Position numbers and translations under genes: made by a program
In this document: positions 17,701-26,210 of the stretch, in pieces
Position numbering within the stretch: position 1 is the stretch's first letter
Layout of the letters: each line of letters begins with the position of its first letter
From: a bacterium UBP11_UBA4055
Lineage (GTDB): Bacteria > UBA4055
Assembly: GCA_002382735.1 (NCBI GenBank)
Contig: DFZN01000071.1
Location: forward strand, 62,001 to 126,000
DNA: 64,000 nt
Reading direction: 5' to 3'
Notes under the pieces: generated by a model
What the model was told of the DNA's origin: nothing
The model's database searches: none
What the model saw: the letters and a program-made list of their open reading frames with translations, nothing else

Positions 17701-17844
17701 ATCGCCACCCTGATAATAATAGATCCTGAAGTGGTCCGTCTCAATAAATTTCCAGTCAAAATCATGATGCTGAACTTTATTCTTTCCGAAAGGGAATAGT
17801 GCCGAAGCGATCAAGAGTATGTAAAATATGCGGAAAAATCTCAT
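14794..17844 (-). CDS. Exported metalloprotease-like / PD40 propeller / D15-like barrel fusion
   Basis: A 1016-residue protein with signal peptide (FFRIFYILLIASALFPFG). Residues ~25-270 form a peptidase-MA-like domain with zinc motif HHELTHAIMNQM near residue 130 and the glutamate-bearing FIEGIAEYES about 30 residues later, so an HExxH gluzincin is plausible. Residues ~285-590 contain TolB/WD40-like PD40 repeats (ISPDGKKIVFLSNKSD, FSPDGTKIAFSSDRLD). The C-terminal ~350 residues resemble the D15/BamA surface-antigen barrel, with YPLRGYRLLERSGNRYA and a terminal GTNF. It is predicted to sit in the outer membrane with periplasmic propeller and protease parts. The substrate is unknown. It is the first gene of the leftward rpe operon. 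Confidence 0.8.
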   Translation of the reverse strand: MRFFRIFYILLIASALFPFGKNKVQHHDFDWKFIETDHFRIYYYQGGDHLADFTAEMAERSLERLRKDMMYIPRSKIHVIVYNSHNHFEETNIMGGIPEESVGGFTEFFKNRVVVPYEGNWEDFRHVIHHELTHAIMNQMLFQGNYQSIVSGLANMNMPLWFIEGIAEYESRGGWDSESDQTVRDAVYHNYIGNLYYLNNYMAYKGGQSLFKYIADTYGSKKIGEILRSINIIRSTEDAFLDALGTNFKDLSQNWDKWLKTKFWDTLIATDEPKSAAVILTDHEEYGNSINNSPVISPDGKKIVFLSNKSDYFDIYLMRTFDGKIIKKIISGQSSGDFEEFHWLRPGFAWSPDSRNIAFFTKSTDEDALFIYEAETGKRLKRVKFGLDGLYYPEWSKDGEHICFTGLKDGFSDIYLYTIETGELKKLTDDIYSDNEPRFSPDGTKIAFSSDRLDDLTIDKKLLSGIMDRNLNVKDIFVLDIASDTITPVTDPGGFREFSPFWIDDSRLGYISDESGISNIYYKDLSSGRSSGLTNLMTGCSQASYSDNKIAFTAVFKAGYDIFMINDAEKLIENKKDPLEVRWYEETDFSKVSVEKDSTFEFSKTDLRKFKFRKDLLEEKPEEVITEEQRIELRKPKSYAIHFTPDIITVNAGYATGYGVVGSTYLQFSDYLSDHRFILATDLNQDILNSNLGLYYYYLKKRMNIGMGISHEVVYYYIWDESETEVDDWYRDRLLCMHLSAQYPFSRFSRVDSSVDITSIINEKWLDSAEDYQHDHTNTFMTAGGGFSYDNVIWGYYGPENGTRMRVDAVYGSETDDLTLKEESTGYFSTFALDYRKYFRLKGEYQIALRLSGAVSEGSTPQNFYLGGFSNWLNYKYNDDYNYDTFIDKYYSSRVYPLRGYRLLERSGNRYALVNAEFRYPFVKYMVLGFPFPMVLGKIDGVLFTDAGSAWNNSDFRGTVKTEDGDRRLKDILFSSGIGTRMNAGYFILRYDVSWTWDFNSATSSPIHIFSLGTNF

Positions 17845-17927
17845 TTTAGGTTCCGTAATTTACTCAAGTGTGTAATATATGTAATCAAAACACTTTTTGC
17901 GACGATAAAAAAGATTAATTATTTTTC

Positions 17928-17955
17928 TTGAATTTACAGATACATGAGTTATATT
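17928..17955 (+). promoter_or_regulatory. Likely promoter of the PAS-sensor operon
   Basis: TTGAAT at 17928-17933, a 16-bp spacer and TATATT at 17950-17955 lie about 30 bases before the ATG at 17985. A GGAGA ribosome site precedes that ATG. It reads as a housekeeping-sigma-type promoter, though AT-rich context makes chance matches easy. Confidence 0.4.
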
Positions 17956-17984
17956 AACCTTATAAAATCTGGTACGGAGACATT

Positions 17985-19784
17985 ATGGGAATATATTTTG
18001 TCAAAGCCTTTCTGCTACTGTCTGTTATGTTACATTCAATTCCCGCATTCGGTCTCAAAATTGGAGTTTATGATAATCCGCCCAAGATATTTTTGAACGA
18101 GAAAGGCGATGTTGACGGTTTCTGGCATGCAGTTACTGTTGAAATAGCCAAAAAAGAGAACTGGAAGATCGAATGGGTATGCGGTTCATGGGACGAATGT
18201 CTGCACAGACTTGAAACAGGCGAGATTGATATAATGCCGGATACGGGAGTGACCCCCGACCGGAAATTGAAATATGTTTTCAATGAAGAAACAGTTTACC
18301 TGAGCTGGAACAGGGTTTATTCAAGAATTGATGCCGGCATAATTACGGTACTGGATCTTGAGGGTAAAAAAGTTGCCGGTCTCAGGAACAGTTTTGATCT
18401 GGAAGGACCCGAAGGTTTGAAAAAACTTTTAACAGATTTTTCCGTGAATGCGCAGATAATAGAAATGGACAGTTATGAAGATATATTCACGGCACTTGGA
18501 AAAAACGAGATATCAGCCGGCCTAGTGGATAAAGATTTCGGTCTATTTAATGAGCAGAAGCACCCGGTCTTTAAGACCCCGATCATTCTACAGCCCGCAA
18601 AGATGCAGTTCGCTATGGAAAAAAATTCGCCATTCTCGAAAGATATCATCCGGATCATTGATATGAGAATGGCTGAGATGAAAGCAGACAAAAATTCTGT
18701 TTACTATAAAGCTTTTGATCACTTTTTCGGAGAAGAGGGCAGGCGTTTTAGAATACCCGGCTGGCTTTGGATAATTCTGATCGGACTTTGCTCACTGATC
18801 GCGGTCGTAGTGCTTTTGAACCGATATTTGAGAAACGAGGTAAAGAAAAAAACGCTGAGCCTGAAAGAGAGTGAGGAAAGTCTGAGGATCACTCTGGAGT
18901 CTATCGGTGACGGAGTTATAGCTGCCGACATGAACGGTCTGACCACGATAATGAACAAGACTGCCGAAAGTCTTACCGGATGGAAGTTCTCTGAAGCCAT
19001 CGGGAAGCCGATAAAAGAAATATTCAGAATAGTTAATTCTGAAACAAGACAGGAAGTAATAAATCCCGTCGAATTGGTGATAAAGAACGGTGTTATCGTG
19101 GGACTGGCTAATCATACTGTACTGATCTCAAGGAACGGTAAAGAATATCAGATATCCGACTCGGCTGCGCCGATAAAAGATGATAAAGGAGATATACACG
19201 GCATGATCCTCGTATTCTCCGATGTTACAGAAAAATATTCAATCAGATACAGGGTAGAAGAAAATGAGAGATTTCTTGACTCTCTCATTTCCAATCTGAA
19301 CGGAATGGTGTACCGTTGCGTCAATGACAAGAAATGGTCGCTGATATATTCAACTGTCGGATCAAAGGAAATAACAGGTTATATGCCTGAAGAGCTTATC
19401 AGGGGAACCTTAAGATACGCTGATATGGTATTTCCGGAGGATGTGCCTGTTCTCAAGAACGCAATAGACAGAGCGATCGCATCCAGACAGCATTTTAATG
19501 TTGAATACAGGCTCACTGACCGTAACGGTAAGCTGAAATGGGTGCTGGAAAAGGGCAAAGGCATATATGATGAGAACGGTAATGTCAAATTCATTGAGGG
19601 TTTCGTTACTGATATTACTCCGAGTAAGACCTCAGAAATGGAAATAAGGGAAAAATCAGAAGAACTTGAAAGGACAAACCGGCTTATGGTGGACAGGGAA
19701 TTAAAGATGATAGAGCTCAAAAAAGAGATCAATGCTCTGTTAAAAGCCTCAGGAAAAGAACCCAGATATATAACAAACGAATAG
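17985..19784 (+). CDS. Periplasmic-binding-domain PAS sensor without a kinase domain
   Basis: A 599-residue protein with a signal peptide (LLLSVMLHSIPAFG). A family 3 extracellular solute-binding domain covers residues ~22-245 (KIGVYDNPPKIF, EIDIMPDTGVTPDR). One membrane segment (WLWIILIGLCSLIAVVVLLN, ~258-280) is followed by two PAS domains (ITLESIGDGVIAADMNG at ~305; VYRCVNDKKWSLIY at ~445 with EYRLTDRNGKLKWVLEKG). The C-terminus is a short coiled coil, with no HisKA, HATPase, GGDEF or methyl-accepting domain. It probably passes a ligand signal to another protein, perhaps the kinase two genes downstream. It is the first gene of a tightly packed rightward operon. Confidence 0.85.
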   Translation: MGIYFVKAFLLLSVMLHSIPAFGLKIGVYDNPPKIFLNEKGDVDGFWHAVTVEIAKKENWKIEWVCGSWDECLHRLETGEIDIMPDTGVTPDRKLKYVFNEETVYLSWNRVYSRIDAGIITVLDLEGKKVAGLRNSFDLEGPEGLKKLLTDFSVNAQIIEMDSYEDIFTALGKNEISAGLVDKDFGLFNEQKHPVFKTPIILQPAKMQFAMEKNSPFSKDIIRIIDMRMAEMKADKNSVYYKAFDHFFGEEGRRFRIPGWLWIILIGLCSLIAVVVLLNRYLRNEVKKKTLSLKESEESLRITLESIGDGVIAADMNGLTTIMNKTAESLTGWKFSEAIGKPIKEIFRIVNSETRQEVINPVELVIKNGVIVGLANHTVLISRNGKEYQISDSAAPIKDDKGDIHGMILVFSDVTEKYSIRYRVEENERFLDSLISNLNGMVYRCVNDKKWSLIYSTVGSKEITGYMPEELIRGTLRYADMVFPEDVPVLKNAIDRAIASRQHFNVEYRLTDRNGKLKWVLEKGKGIYDENGNVKFIEGFVTDITPSKTSEMEIREKSEELERTNRLMVDRELKMIELKKEINALLKASGKEPRYITNE

Positions 19785-19792
19785 GATGAAAA

Positions 19793-20068
19793 TTGGTACA
19801 GGAAAATGAAATAATAACTTTTTTACTTTTTGCGCTCGTAGTGATCTTTTATTTTATCAACAGGCAGAAGCTTTCGGGATTCCCTGGAATAAAGTATTTT
19901 CTGATCTCGATAGTTTTCCTGTTGATAAGCAGTATTCTGACGATAATAGAAGGCTTTTTCTTTGAAGAGATCATCAACACAGCAGAACATATAACACGAC
20001 TCGTCTCCACAGTAATGCTTTTTGTTTGGGCTTATTCTTTAAGAGCAAAAAAAGGAAGTGCGAAATGA
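19793..20068 (+). CDS. Small membrane protein between sensor and kinase
   Basis: A 91-residue protein with three predicted membrane segments (TFLLFALVVIFYFI, YFLISIVFLLISSILTII and LVSTVMLFVWAYSL) and a basic C-terminus. It starts at TTG 19793, preceded by AGGA at 19783-19786, 8 bp after the sensor gene's stop. The stop overlaps the ATG of the downstream kinase (ATGA). The kinase has a similar N-terminal membrane module, so this protein could be a partner or a split input domain. I do not recognise the family. Confidence 0.65.
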   Translation: MVQENEIITFLLFALVVIFYFINRQKLSGFPGIKYFLISIVFLLISSILTIIEGFFFEEIINTAEHITRLVSTVMLFVWAYSLRAKKGSAK

Positions 20069-21924
20069 TAGGTTATATAGATTTTTTGTGCCTGATTTTT
20101 ACAGTAATGTCCGGAATTTTTATGGTCAGAATAAAAAAAGTCAAACTCCCGTTATTTCTAAATGTCACTAAAATATTATTTCTTCTCCTTTTTTTCCATT
20201 ACCTGAGTAATTCGCTCGAATGGCTCGGGATTTCGGATATACTCGATCCTTACGAAGATTTTATTGAGCTTTTTGAACCGTATTTTTTGTTTATGATTGT
20301 GTACTTGTTTATAGCTGAAAAATCCGGTGAAAGTTTAAAAGCGTCAGAAGAAAAATACAGACTTCTTATTGAAAACCAGGATACTCTTGTTGTAAAGATC
20401 GATCCTGAAGGGCGCTTTATCTATGTGAGCCCGAGTTATTGTAAAGCCTTCGGAAAGAAAGAGGAAGAACTTCTGGGACAGAAATTCCTTCCCCTTGTGC
20501 ATGAAGAAGATATCGGACCTACTTTAATGGAGATGGAGAAGCTTTATAGTCCTCCATATAGCTGTTATATTGAACAGAGGGCGATGACCGTTAAAGGGTC
20601 GAGATGGTTGGGCTGGGCTGACAAGGCTGTTTTTGATAAAGACGGTAAAATGATCGAGATAATCGGAGTGGCCCACGATGTTACCGAAAGAAAGAACAAT
20701 GATAACGAAATAAAGAATCTTAAAACCCAGTTCGAATATGTTCTCGGTGCTACAAATACGGGTTTCGATCTGATCGATGAGGATTATAATGTGCTCTATA
20801 TTGATCCGATGTGGGCAAAAGTTCTCGGGGATTATTCAGGAAAGAAATGTTATGAATACTTTATGGACAGAGAGGAACCATGTTTAACATGCGGCATTCC
20901 GTCAGTACTTAAAACCGGCAACACTGAAGTTACTGAAGAATATCTTGTTAAGGAAGACAGGCACATCGTGGTACATACGATACTGCTCAAAGAAAAAGTG
21001 AACGGAAAGCGTGTAGTAGCCGAATTCAATATTGATATCACTGAAAGAAAGAAAAAGGTGCACGACCTCAGACAGGCACTTGATGATCTGAAAAAGAGCA
21101 GGCTGGCCGAATTGAATCTTATTGAAGATCTTAAATTCGAGATAAATGAAAAAGAAGAAGCAAGGCTCGAGATCAAGAAGCTTAACGACACGCTTGAAAA
21201 GAGAGTAGAGGAAAGAACAAGAGAGCTTGAACTCTCGAACAGAGAGCTGGAGGCTTTCAGCTATTCGGTTTCTCATGATCTCAGGGCTCCGTTAAGACAT
21301 ATTCTGGGATTTACTGTACTTCTAAACGACGCAGTTCAAAATGGTACTATTCAGGATGCTGTTCATGATATTGAAAAGATCAGAGAAAGCGCCGAAAGCA
21401 TGGGTGGGCTGATCGACGACCTTCTCAATTATTCCAGAACGGGAAGAACTGAGATCAATGTGGGAACAGTTAAAATGAAAGAAATCGTACTTGAGATAAA
21501 AGAAAGGATGATGAACGAGAATCAGTCCAGAGATATCGAATGGATCGTCCGTAATATGCCTGACGCTGAATGTGACGAAAATCTAATAAGAACTGTCTGG
21601 CTCAATATTATTGATAACGCCGTCAAATATACTTCGAAAAAAGACAAAGCTGTGATTGAGATAGGTTTTGAAGAAACTGACCGGACATACGGCTATTTTG
21701 TAAAGGACAACGGCGCGGGATTCGACATGAAGTATTCCGATAAGCTGTTCGGCGTATTCCAAAGGCTACACTCAAAGAATGAATTTCCGGGTACAGGTAT
21801 AGGACTTGCGAATGTAAGGCGCATAATATCCCGGCACAGAGGTACCGTAAATGCGGTCTCTGAAGGTGAGGGAAAAGGCGCATGTTTTTATTTCATTCTG
21901 CCTGTTAAGGAGAATATCAAATGA
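20065..21924 (+). CDS. Membrane PAS histidine kinase
   Basis: A 619-residue kinase from ATG 20065, overlapping the previous stop; the longer frame from 20026 lacks a better ribosome site. There are three N-terminal hydrophobic segments (residues ~1-90), two PAS domains (YRLLIENQDTLVVKIDPEG; FDLIDEDYNVLYIDPMW) and a coiled coil. HisKA follows with FSYSVSHDLRAPLRHILGF and HATPase with NIIDNAVKYTSK (N box), DNGAGFDMKYSDKLFGVF (G1/F) and GTGIGLANVRRI (G2). All catalytic boxes look intact. The HisKA/HATPase pair resembles the bacteriophytochrome-type kinases that partner single-domain Rcp1 regulators, one of which is encoded two genes downstream. Confidence 0.9.
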   Translation: MIGYIDFLCLIFTVMSGIFMVRIKKVKLPLFLNVTKILFLLLFFHYLSNSLEWLGISDILDPYEDFIELFEPYFLFMIVYLFIAEKSGESLKASEEKYRLLIENQDTLVVKIDPEGRFIYVSPSYCKAFGKKEEELLGQKFLPLVHEEDIGPTLMEMEKLYSPPYSCYIEQRAMTVKGSRWLGWADKAVFDKDGKMIEIIGVAHDVTERKNNDNEIKNLKTQFEYVLGATNTGFDLIDEDYNVLYIDPMWAKVLGDYSGKKCYEYFMDREEPCLTCGIPSVLKTGNTEVTEEYLVKEDRHIVVHTILLKEKVNGKRVVAEFNIDITERKKKVHDLRQALDDLKKSRLAELNLIEDLKFEINEKEEARLEIKKLNDTLEKRVEERTRELELSNRELEAFSYSVSHDLRAPLRHILGFTVLLNDAVQNGTIQDAVHDIEKIRESAESMGGLIDDLLNYSRTGRTEINVGTVKMKEIVLEIKERMMNENQSRDIEWIVRNMPDAECDENLIRTVWLNIIDNAVKYTSKKDKAVIEIGFEETDRTYGYFVKDNGAGFDMKYSDKLFGVFQRLHSKNEFPGTGIGLANVRRIISRHRGTVNAVSEGEGKGACFYFILPVKENIK

Positions 21925-23780
21925 TCAGGGTGTATAAAGAGATACTTGACGAATTACCTTCGGGTGTGTGGGTCACCGACAGAGAGGATAAGGTAGTTTA
22001 CATAAATAAAGCCATGACGGCTATAGCCGGAGCTTCGATAGAAGAGTTTACAGGATTGAATGTTTTTAAAGATATGGATAATCCGGGGAATAAAGAATTC
22101 CTTGAATCCTACAGAAAAGTAAAACGGAATCTCTTTCCCGGAGAATACGAGGTCAGGCTGAAAGATTCCAAAGGGCAAGGTTTCGTTCACAGGGGATGGC
22201 TCACTCCGCTGATCAAGAACTGTTTTTATGGCGGAATGATCGTTACGGCTGAAGATATCACAGAGAAAGATATCTATCTGAAAGCTGTGAAAGAATCAGA
22301 GGATAAGTTCAGAAGAACGATCGAATTTGCGGCCGACGGAATACTTCTCGGCTCACCTGAAGGCTATATTACTGAAGCCAATCAAGCTGTCTGCGAACTG
22401 TTCGGTATGGATAAAAAGAATATGATGCAGCTTCATAAAATGCCGTTCACAAAAGAGAGCCTTGAAAGATACCCTATGAGATTCGACCTTTTAAAACAGG
22501 GAAAGACCGTGATCAGCGAGAGAGTAATAAAAAGGAAGGACGGTTCGGAGATCATGATCGAAATGAAAACTAAGATGATGGATGACGGTAGCTATCAGTC
22601 CATATACAGGGATATTACCGAGAGGAAACAGAATGAGAATGCCCTGAAAGAAAACGAGGAGAAATTCAGGACGATTTTTGAAGAGTCCAATGATGCGATA
22701 TATCTAATGGACGGCGACACTTTTATTGACTGTAACGAACAGGCCGTTAAAATGTTCGAATGCGCCGACAGAAATGAAATGATCAATCACAAACCGATGG
22801 AATTCTCACCGTCCGTTCAACCCGACGGGTCAGAAAGTGTTCCATCGGCACTTGAGCATATAAATGAGGCACTGGCCGGAAGACAGCAGAGGTTCTACTG
22901 GAAACACAGGAAGAAGAACGGACAGGATTTTGACGCCGAAGTTTCCCTCAACGCAGTTTTTCTAAAAGGCAAAAAGTTCCTTCAGGCGATCGTTAAAGAT
23001 ATAACATTCAGAATGGAGGCTGAAAAAGAGATTAAACAGATAAACGAATCTCTTGAGCAGAAGATCAAGGAACGGACAGCTGAGCTTGAAGAAGCCTACA
23101 AAGAACTTGAATCGTTCAGTTATTCGGTGTCGCACGATCTGAGGGCACCTTTGAGGCATATTTCCGGTTTCTCGGATATAACAAGGAAAAACCTTTCTTC
23201 AGGCAATATTGAGAAAGCCTCAAATTCTCTAAAGAAAGTCGAGGAAGCTACAGAAAAAATGGAAAAACTGATCGATGGCCTTCTCAAATTGTCAAGGACA
23301 GGAAGAGTAGAGCTCAATATGACTGAACTGAACATGAACGGTATTATTGCGGATGTGATAGATGAGTATAAAGACTGCCCTGAGTATAATGCGGCAGAGT
23401 GGCACATAAGAGAGCTGCCTTCCGTCTATGCTGACAGGACACTTATGACTTCAGTTTGGGAAAATCTTATAGATAATGCACTTAAATACACTGGTAAGAA
23501 CGATGATCCCAAGATCGAGATCGGATGTAATAACTCAGCCGACCGCTGCGAATTTTATATAAAGGATAACGGCGTAGGATTCGATCCTGAGTTCACAAAT
23601 AAGTTATTCGGGGTTTTTCAGAGGCTGCATCTTGATAAAGAATTCCGCGGTACAGGCATAGGTCTTGCCACAGTGAAAAGAATAATCGACCGTCACGGGG
23701 GAACTGTGCGGGCGGAAGGAGAGACAAATAAAGGCGCAACATTTTATTTTACACTACCAAAAGTACAGGGGGAAAAATGA
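21921..23780 (+). CDS. Cytoplasmic PAS histidine kinase
   Basis: A 619-residue kinase without membrane segments. Three PAS domains are visible: LDELPSGVWVTDREDKVVYI at the start, IEFAADGILLGSPEGYITEA at ~130, and IFEESNDAIYLMDGDTFIDC at ~250. A coiled coil leads into HisKA with FSYSVSHDLRAPLRHISGF and an intact HATPase (NLIDNALKYTGK, DNGVGFDPEFTNKLFGVF, GTGIGLATVKRI). Its core is close to that of the preceding membrane kinase, so the two probably arose by duplication. The ATG overlaps the previous stop (ATGA), and its own stop overlaps the response-regulator start. It is likely an intracellular redox or ligand sensor. Confidence 0.9.
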   Translation: MIRVYKEILDELPSGVWVTDREDKVVYINKAMTAIAGASIEEFTGLNVFKDMDNPGNKEFLESYRKVKRNLFPGEYEVRLKDSKGQGFVHRGWLTPLIKNCFYGGMIVTAEDITEKDIYLKAVKESEDKFRRTIEFAADGILLGSPEGYITEANQAVCELFGMDKKNMMQLHKMPFTKESLERYPMRFDLLKQGKTVISERVIKRKDGSEIMIEMKTKMMDDGSYQSIYRDITERKQNENALKENEEKFRTIFEESNDAIYLMDGDTFIDCNEQAVKMFECADRNEMINHKPMEFSPSVQPDGSESVPSALEHINEALAGRQQRFYWKHRKKNGQDFDAEVSLNAVFLKGKKFLQAIVKDITFRMEAEKEIKQINESLEQKIKERTAELEEAYKELESFSYSVSHDLRAPLRHISGFSDITRKNLSSGNIEKASNSLKKVEEATEKMEKLIDGLLKLSRTGRVELNMTELNMNGIIADVIDEYKDCPEYNAAEWHIRELPSVYADRTLMTSVWENLIDNALKYTGKNDDPKIEIGCNNSADRCEFYIKDNGVGFDPEFTNKLFGVFQRLHLDKEFRGTGIGLATVKRIIDRHGGTVRAEGETNKGATFYFTLPKVQGEK

Positions 23781-24220
23781 GATCAAAATTCATTCTGCTG
23801 GTAGAGGATGACCAGAACGATGTAGAGCTTACTTTAAGAGCTCTCAAGCACGGGTACGACGGGAATATCACAGTAGTAAATGACGGAGCCGAGGGACTTG
23901 ATTTTCTTTTCCGAAAAGGAAAATACGCAGACAGGGGGACTGAAGATCCGGGTTTTATTATTCTGGACAAGAAGATGCCCAAAATGGACGGTATTGAATT
24001 ACTCATTGCCGTAAAAAAAGACGAAGTGTTAAAGAATATTCCCGTAATAATGTTCAGCTCGTCTAATTACGAAAAGGACATTTCGGACTCCTACAAAGCC
24101 GGCGTGAACGCTTACATTGTAAAACCTATAAATATTGATGAATATTATAAAGCAGTCAGAGAGATCGGGCACTTTTGGGGTGAGTTGAACGAAGCACCTT
24201 CAATGCAAAACCGTCCTTGA
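23777..24220 (+). CDS. Single-domain response regulator, Rcp1-like
   Basis: A 147-residue receiver domain with no output domain. It has the acidic pair in LVEDDQNDVELTLRALKHG, the phosphoacceptor Asp in IILDKKMPKMDG (about residue 60), the conserved Ser/Thr in MFSSSNYEKD and the Lys in YIVKPINIDEY. The sequence type is that of Rcp1 regulators that accept phosphate from phytochrome-like kinases. It acts as a phosphotransfer or protein-binding partner rather than a transcription factor. The ATG overlaps the upstream kinase stop. Confidence 0.9.
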   Translation: MRSKFILLVEDDQNDVELTLRALKHGYDGNITVVNDGAEGLDFLFRKGKYADRGTEDPGFIILDKKMPKMDGIELLIAVKKDEVLKNIPVIMFSSSNYEKDISDSYKAGVNAYIVKPINIDEYYKAVREIGHFWGELNEAPSMQNRP

Positions 24221-24296
24221 GATAAACGGTTAGACAAAAAAATGGTAATTGCCGGTTGGCATTGAACAAGACAGTCCAAATATAACAGGCTTAATA

Positions 24297-25784
24297 ATGG
24301 AAAAGATAATAATACTTATACTTGAAGATAACGAAAACGATATCGACCTTATCAGGTATGAACTTGAAAAGATCAGTTCTGAAACAGTATTTCTGATAAC
24401 GAGAAACAAGAATGAATACATCAATTCGTTGACAAACAATGAACCGGATATAATACTTTCCGATTATAATCTTCCTGACATTGACGGTGAAGAAGTGCTG
24501 TCCTTGTTAAGAGAAAGAAATTCCGACACTCCTTTCATTCTTGTCTCAGGCACTATCGGTGAAGAAAAAGCTGTCGAGCTTATGCGTAACGGTGCTAATG
24601 ATTTTATTGTTAAAAATAATCTTAAGAAACTTATCCCGACAATTGAAAGGGAAATAAACGCATATAAGAGCAGAAAGAAGGCGAAAGAAGATCATGCCGA
24701 ACTTATTAAGCTTAAAGCGGCTGTGAATCAAAGTCCTACAATAATAGTCATGACCGATATTAAAGGGAATGCTGAATATGTAAATCCGCGTTTTACCGAG
24801 GTAACTGGTTATACTCTCGATGAAGTAAAAAACAAAAATCCGAGAATTTTAACATCAGGTGAAATGACCGATGAAGAGTATTCAGAAATGTGGAATACTA
24901 TAACCGAAGGCAATATTTGGAAAAGTGAATTTCTGAACCGAAAAAAGAACGGGAAGCTTTATTGGGAAGGAGCTACCGTAGGCCCGGTATTTGACGAAAA
25001 CAAAAGGATCACAAACTTTCTGAAACTGTCTCAGGATATAACAGATAAAAAACAACTCATAAAAGAATTGCTGAAAGAAAAAGAAGCACTTGTTGCATCG
25101 AACAATGAACTCGAACAGTTCGCCTATATCACTTCACACGACCTGCAGGAACCCCTGAGGATGGTTTCCAGTTTTACCGACCTGTTAATGAAAAAATATT
25201 CAGATAAACTAAATGAAGAAGCAAGAAGTTATATGAATTTCGCGATAAACGGCGCAAAGAGAATGCAGATGCAAATTCAGGGGCTGCTGACTTATTCAAG
25301 AGTGTCAACAAGATCTAATCCGTTTGAGAAAATATCATTAAATGAAGTTCTCAAAGAAGCTTTAATGAACATTTCGGCATCGGTAAAAGAATCCGGCGCA
25401 CAGATCGAAAGTGCTGATCTTCCTGTTGTTCTGGGGGACAAGTATCTGCTTCTATCGGTTTTCCAGAACCTTATTGGCAATGCCGTTAAATTCAGAAAGG
25501 ACGGAATTGTACCGAAGATCAATATCCTTGCGACAGATACGAGAATTTCCGATAAAATCGAAGTGTCAATATCTGATAATGGAATCGGTATCCCGGAGAA
25601 AGATATTGATAAAATATTCTTCATTTTTCAGAGACTTCATTCGCAGGATAAATATCAGGGAACAGGCATTGGTTTGGCAGTTGTTAAAAAAATAATCGAA
25701 AAACACGGAGGAGAGATACATGTTGAATCTGTATTGAATGAAGGAACAAAATTCATTTTTTCACTAATAAAAGGCTCGCTATGA
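24297..25784 (+). CDS. Hybrid sensor kinase: receiver, PAS, HisKA, HATPase
   Basis: A 495-residue cytoplasmic protein from ATG 24297, with AGG upstream; an extension to TTG 24249 is unlikely. It contains an N-terminal receiver (LILEDNENDIDLIRYELEK, phosphoacceptor in IILSDYNLPDIDG), a PAS domain (AAVNQSPTIIVMTDIKG through WKSEFLNRKKNGKLYWEG), HisKA with FAYITSHDLQEPLRMVSSF, and HATPase (NLIGNAVKFRKDG, DNGIGIPEKDIDKIF, GTGIGLAVVKKI). Receiver-first layout suggests it is controlled by another kinase in the island, giving a relay. The single-domain regulator gene that follows overlaps its stop. Confidence 0.9.
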   Translation: MEKIIILILEDNENDIDLIRYELEKISSETVFLITRNKNEYINSLTNNEPDIILSDYNLPDIDGEEVLSLLRERNSDTPFILVSGTIGEEKAVELMRNGANDFIVKNNLKKLIPTIEREINAYKSRKKAKEDHAELIKLKAAVNQSPTIIVMTDIKGNAEYVNPRFTEVTGYTLDEVKNKNPRILTSGEMTDEEYSEMWNTITEGNIWKSEFLNRKKNGKLYWEGATVGPVFDENKRITNFLKLSQDITDKKQLIKELLKEKEALVASNNELEQFAYITSHDLQEPLRMVSSFTDLLMKKYSDKLNEEARSYMNFAINGAKRMQMQIQGLLTYSRVSTRSNPFEKISLNEVLKEALMNISASVKESGAQIESADLPVVLGDKYLLLSVFQNLIGNAVKFRKDGIVPKINILATDTRISDKIEVSISDNGIGIPEKDIDKIFFIFQRLHSQDKYQGTGIGLAVVKKIIEKHGGEIHVESVLNEGTKFIFSLIKGSL

Positions 25785-26185
25785 AAGATCGATCGGGAAA
25801 CAATATAATACTTGTCGAAGACAATGAGGGAGATGTAGTTCTTGCGGGAGAAGCGTTAAAATTTATCGGATCGAACTCAAATATAATACATATTAATGAC
25901 GGAGAAAGCCTTTTCGAACACCTTAGCGACCGTAAAAATGATACACCCGATGTAATAATTCTTGATCTTAATCTTCCGGGAATGAACGGAACTGAAATAC
26001 TAAAAATTCTAAAAAAAAATCCCGAAACTGAGAACATACCGGTTATTATATTATCAACATCCAATAACCAGAATGACATTGATAAATGCAGTGAATTGAA
26101 AGCAGATAAATATATCACAAAACCGATCGATCTGAACGAATTCTTTGAAGTATTCAGGGATATCGACAGCTGGATTAAACATTGA
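25781..26185 (+). CDS. Single-domain response regulator, Rcp1-like
   Basis: A 134-residue receiver with LVEDNEGDVVLAGEALKFI, phosphoacceptor Asp in VIILDLNLPGMNG, Ser/Thr switch in IILSTSNNQND and Lys in YITKPIDLNEF. There is no output domain. It is translationally coupled to the upstream hybrid kinase by ATGA overlap. Close in type to the regulator at 23777 but clearly diverged. Confidence 0.9.
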   Translation: MKDRSGNNIILVEDNEGDVVLAGEALKFIGSNSNIIHINDGESLFEHLSDRKNDTPDVIILDLNLPGMNGTEILKILKKNPETENIPVIILSTSNNQNDIDKCSELKADKYITKPIDLNEFFEVFRDIDSWIKH

Positions 26186-26210
26186 ATTGCTGATAAATTA
26201 AGGATAAATA

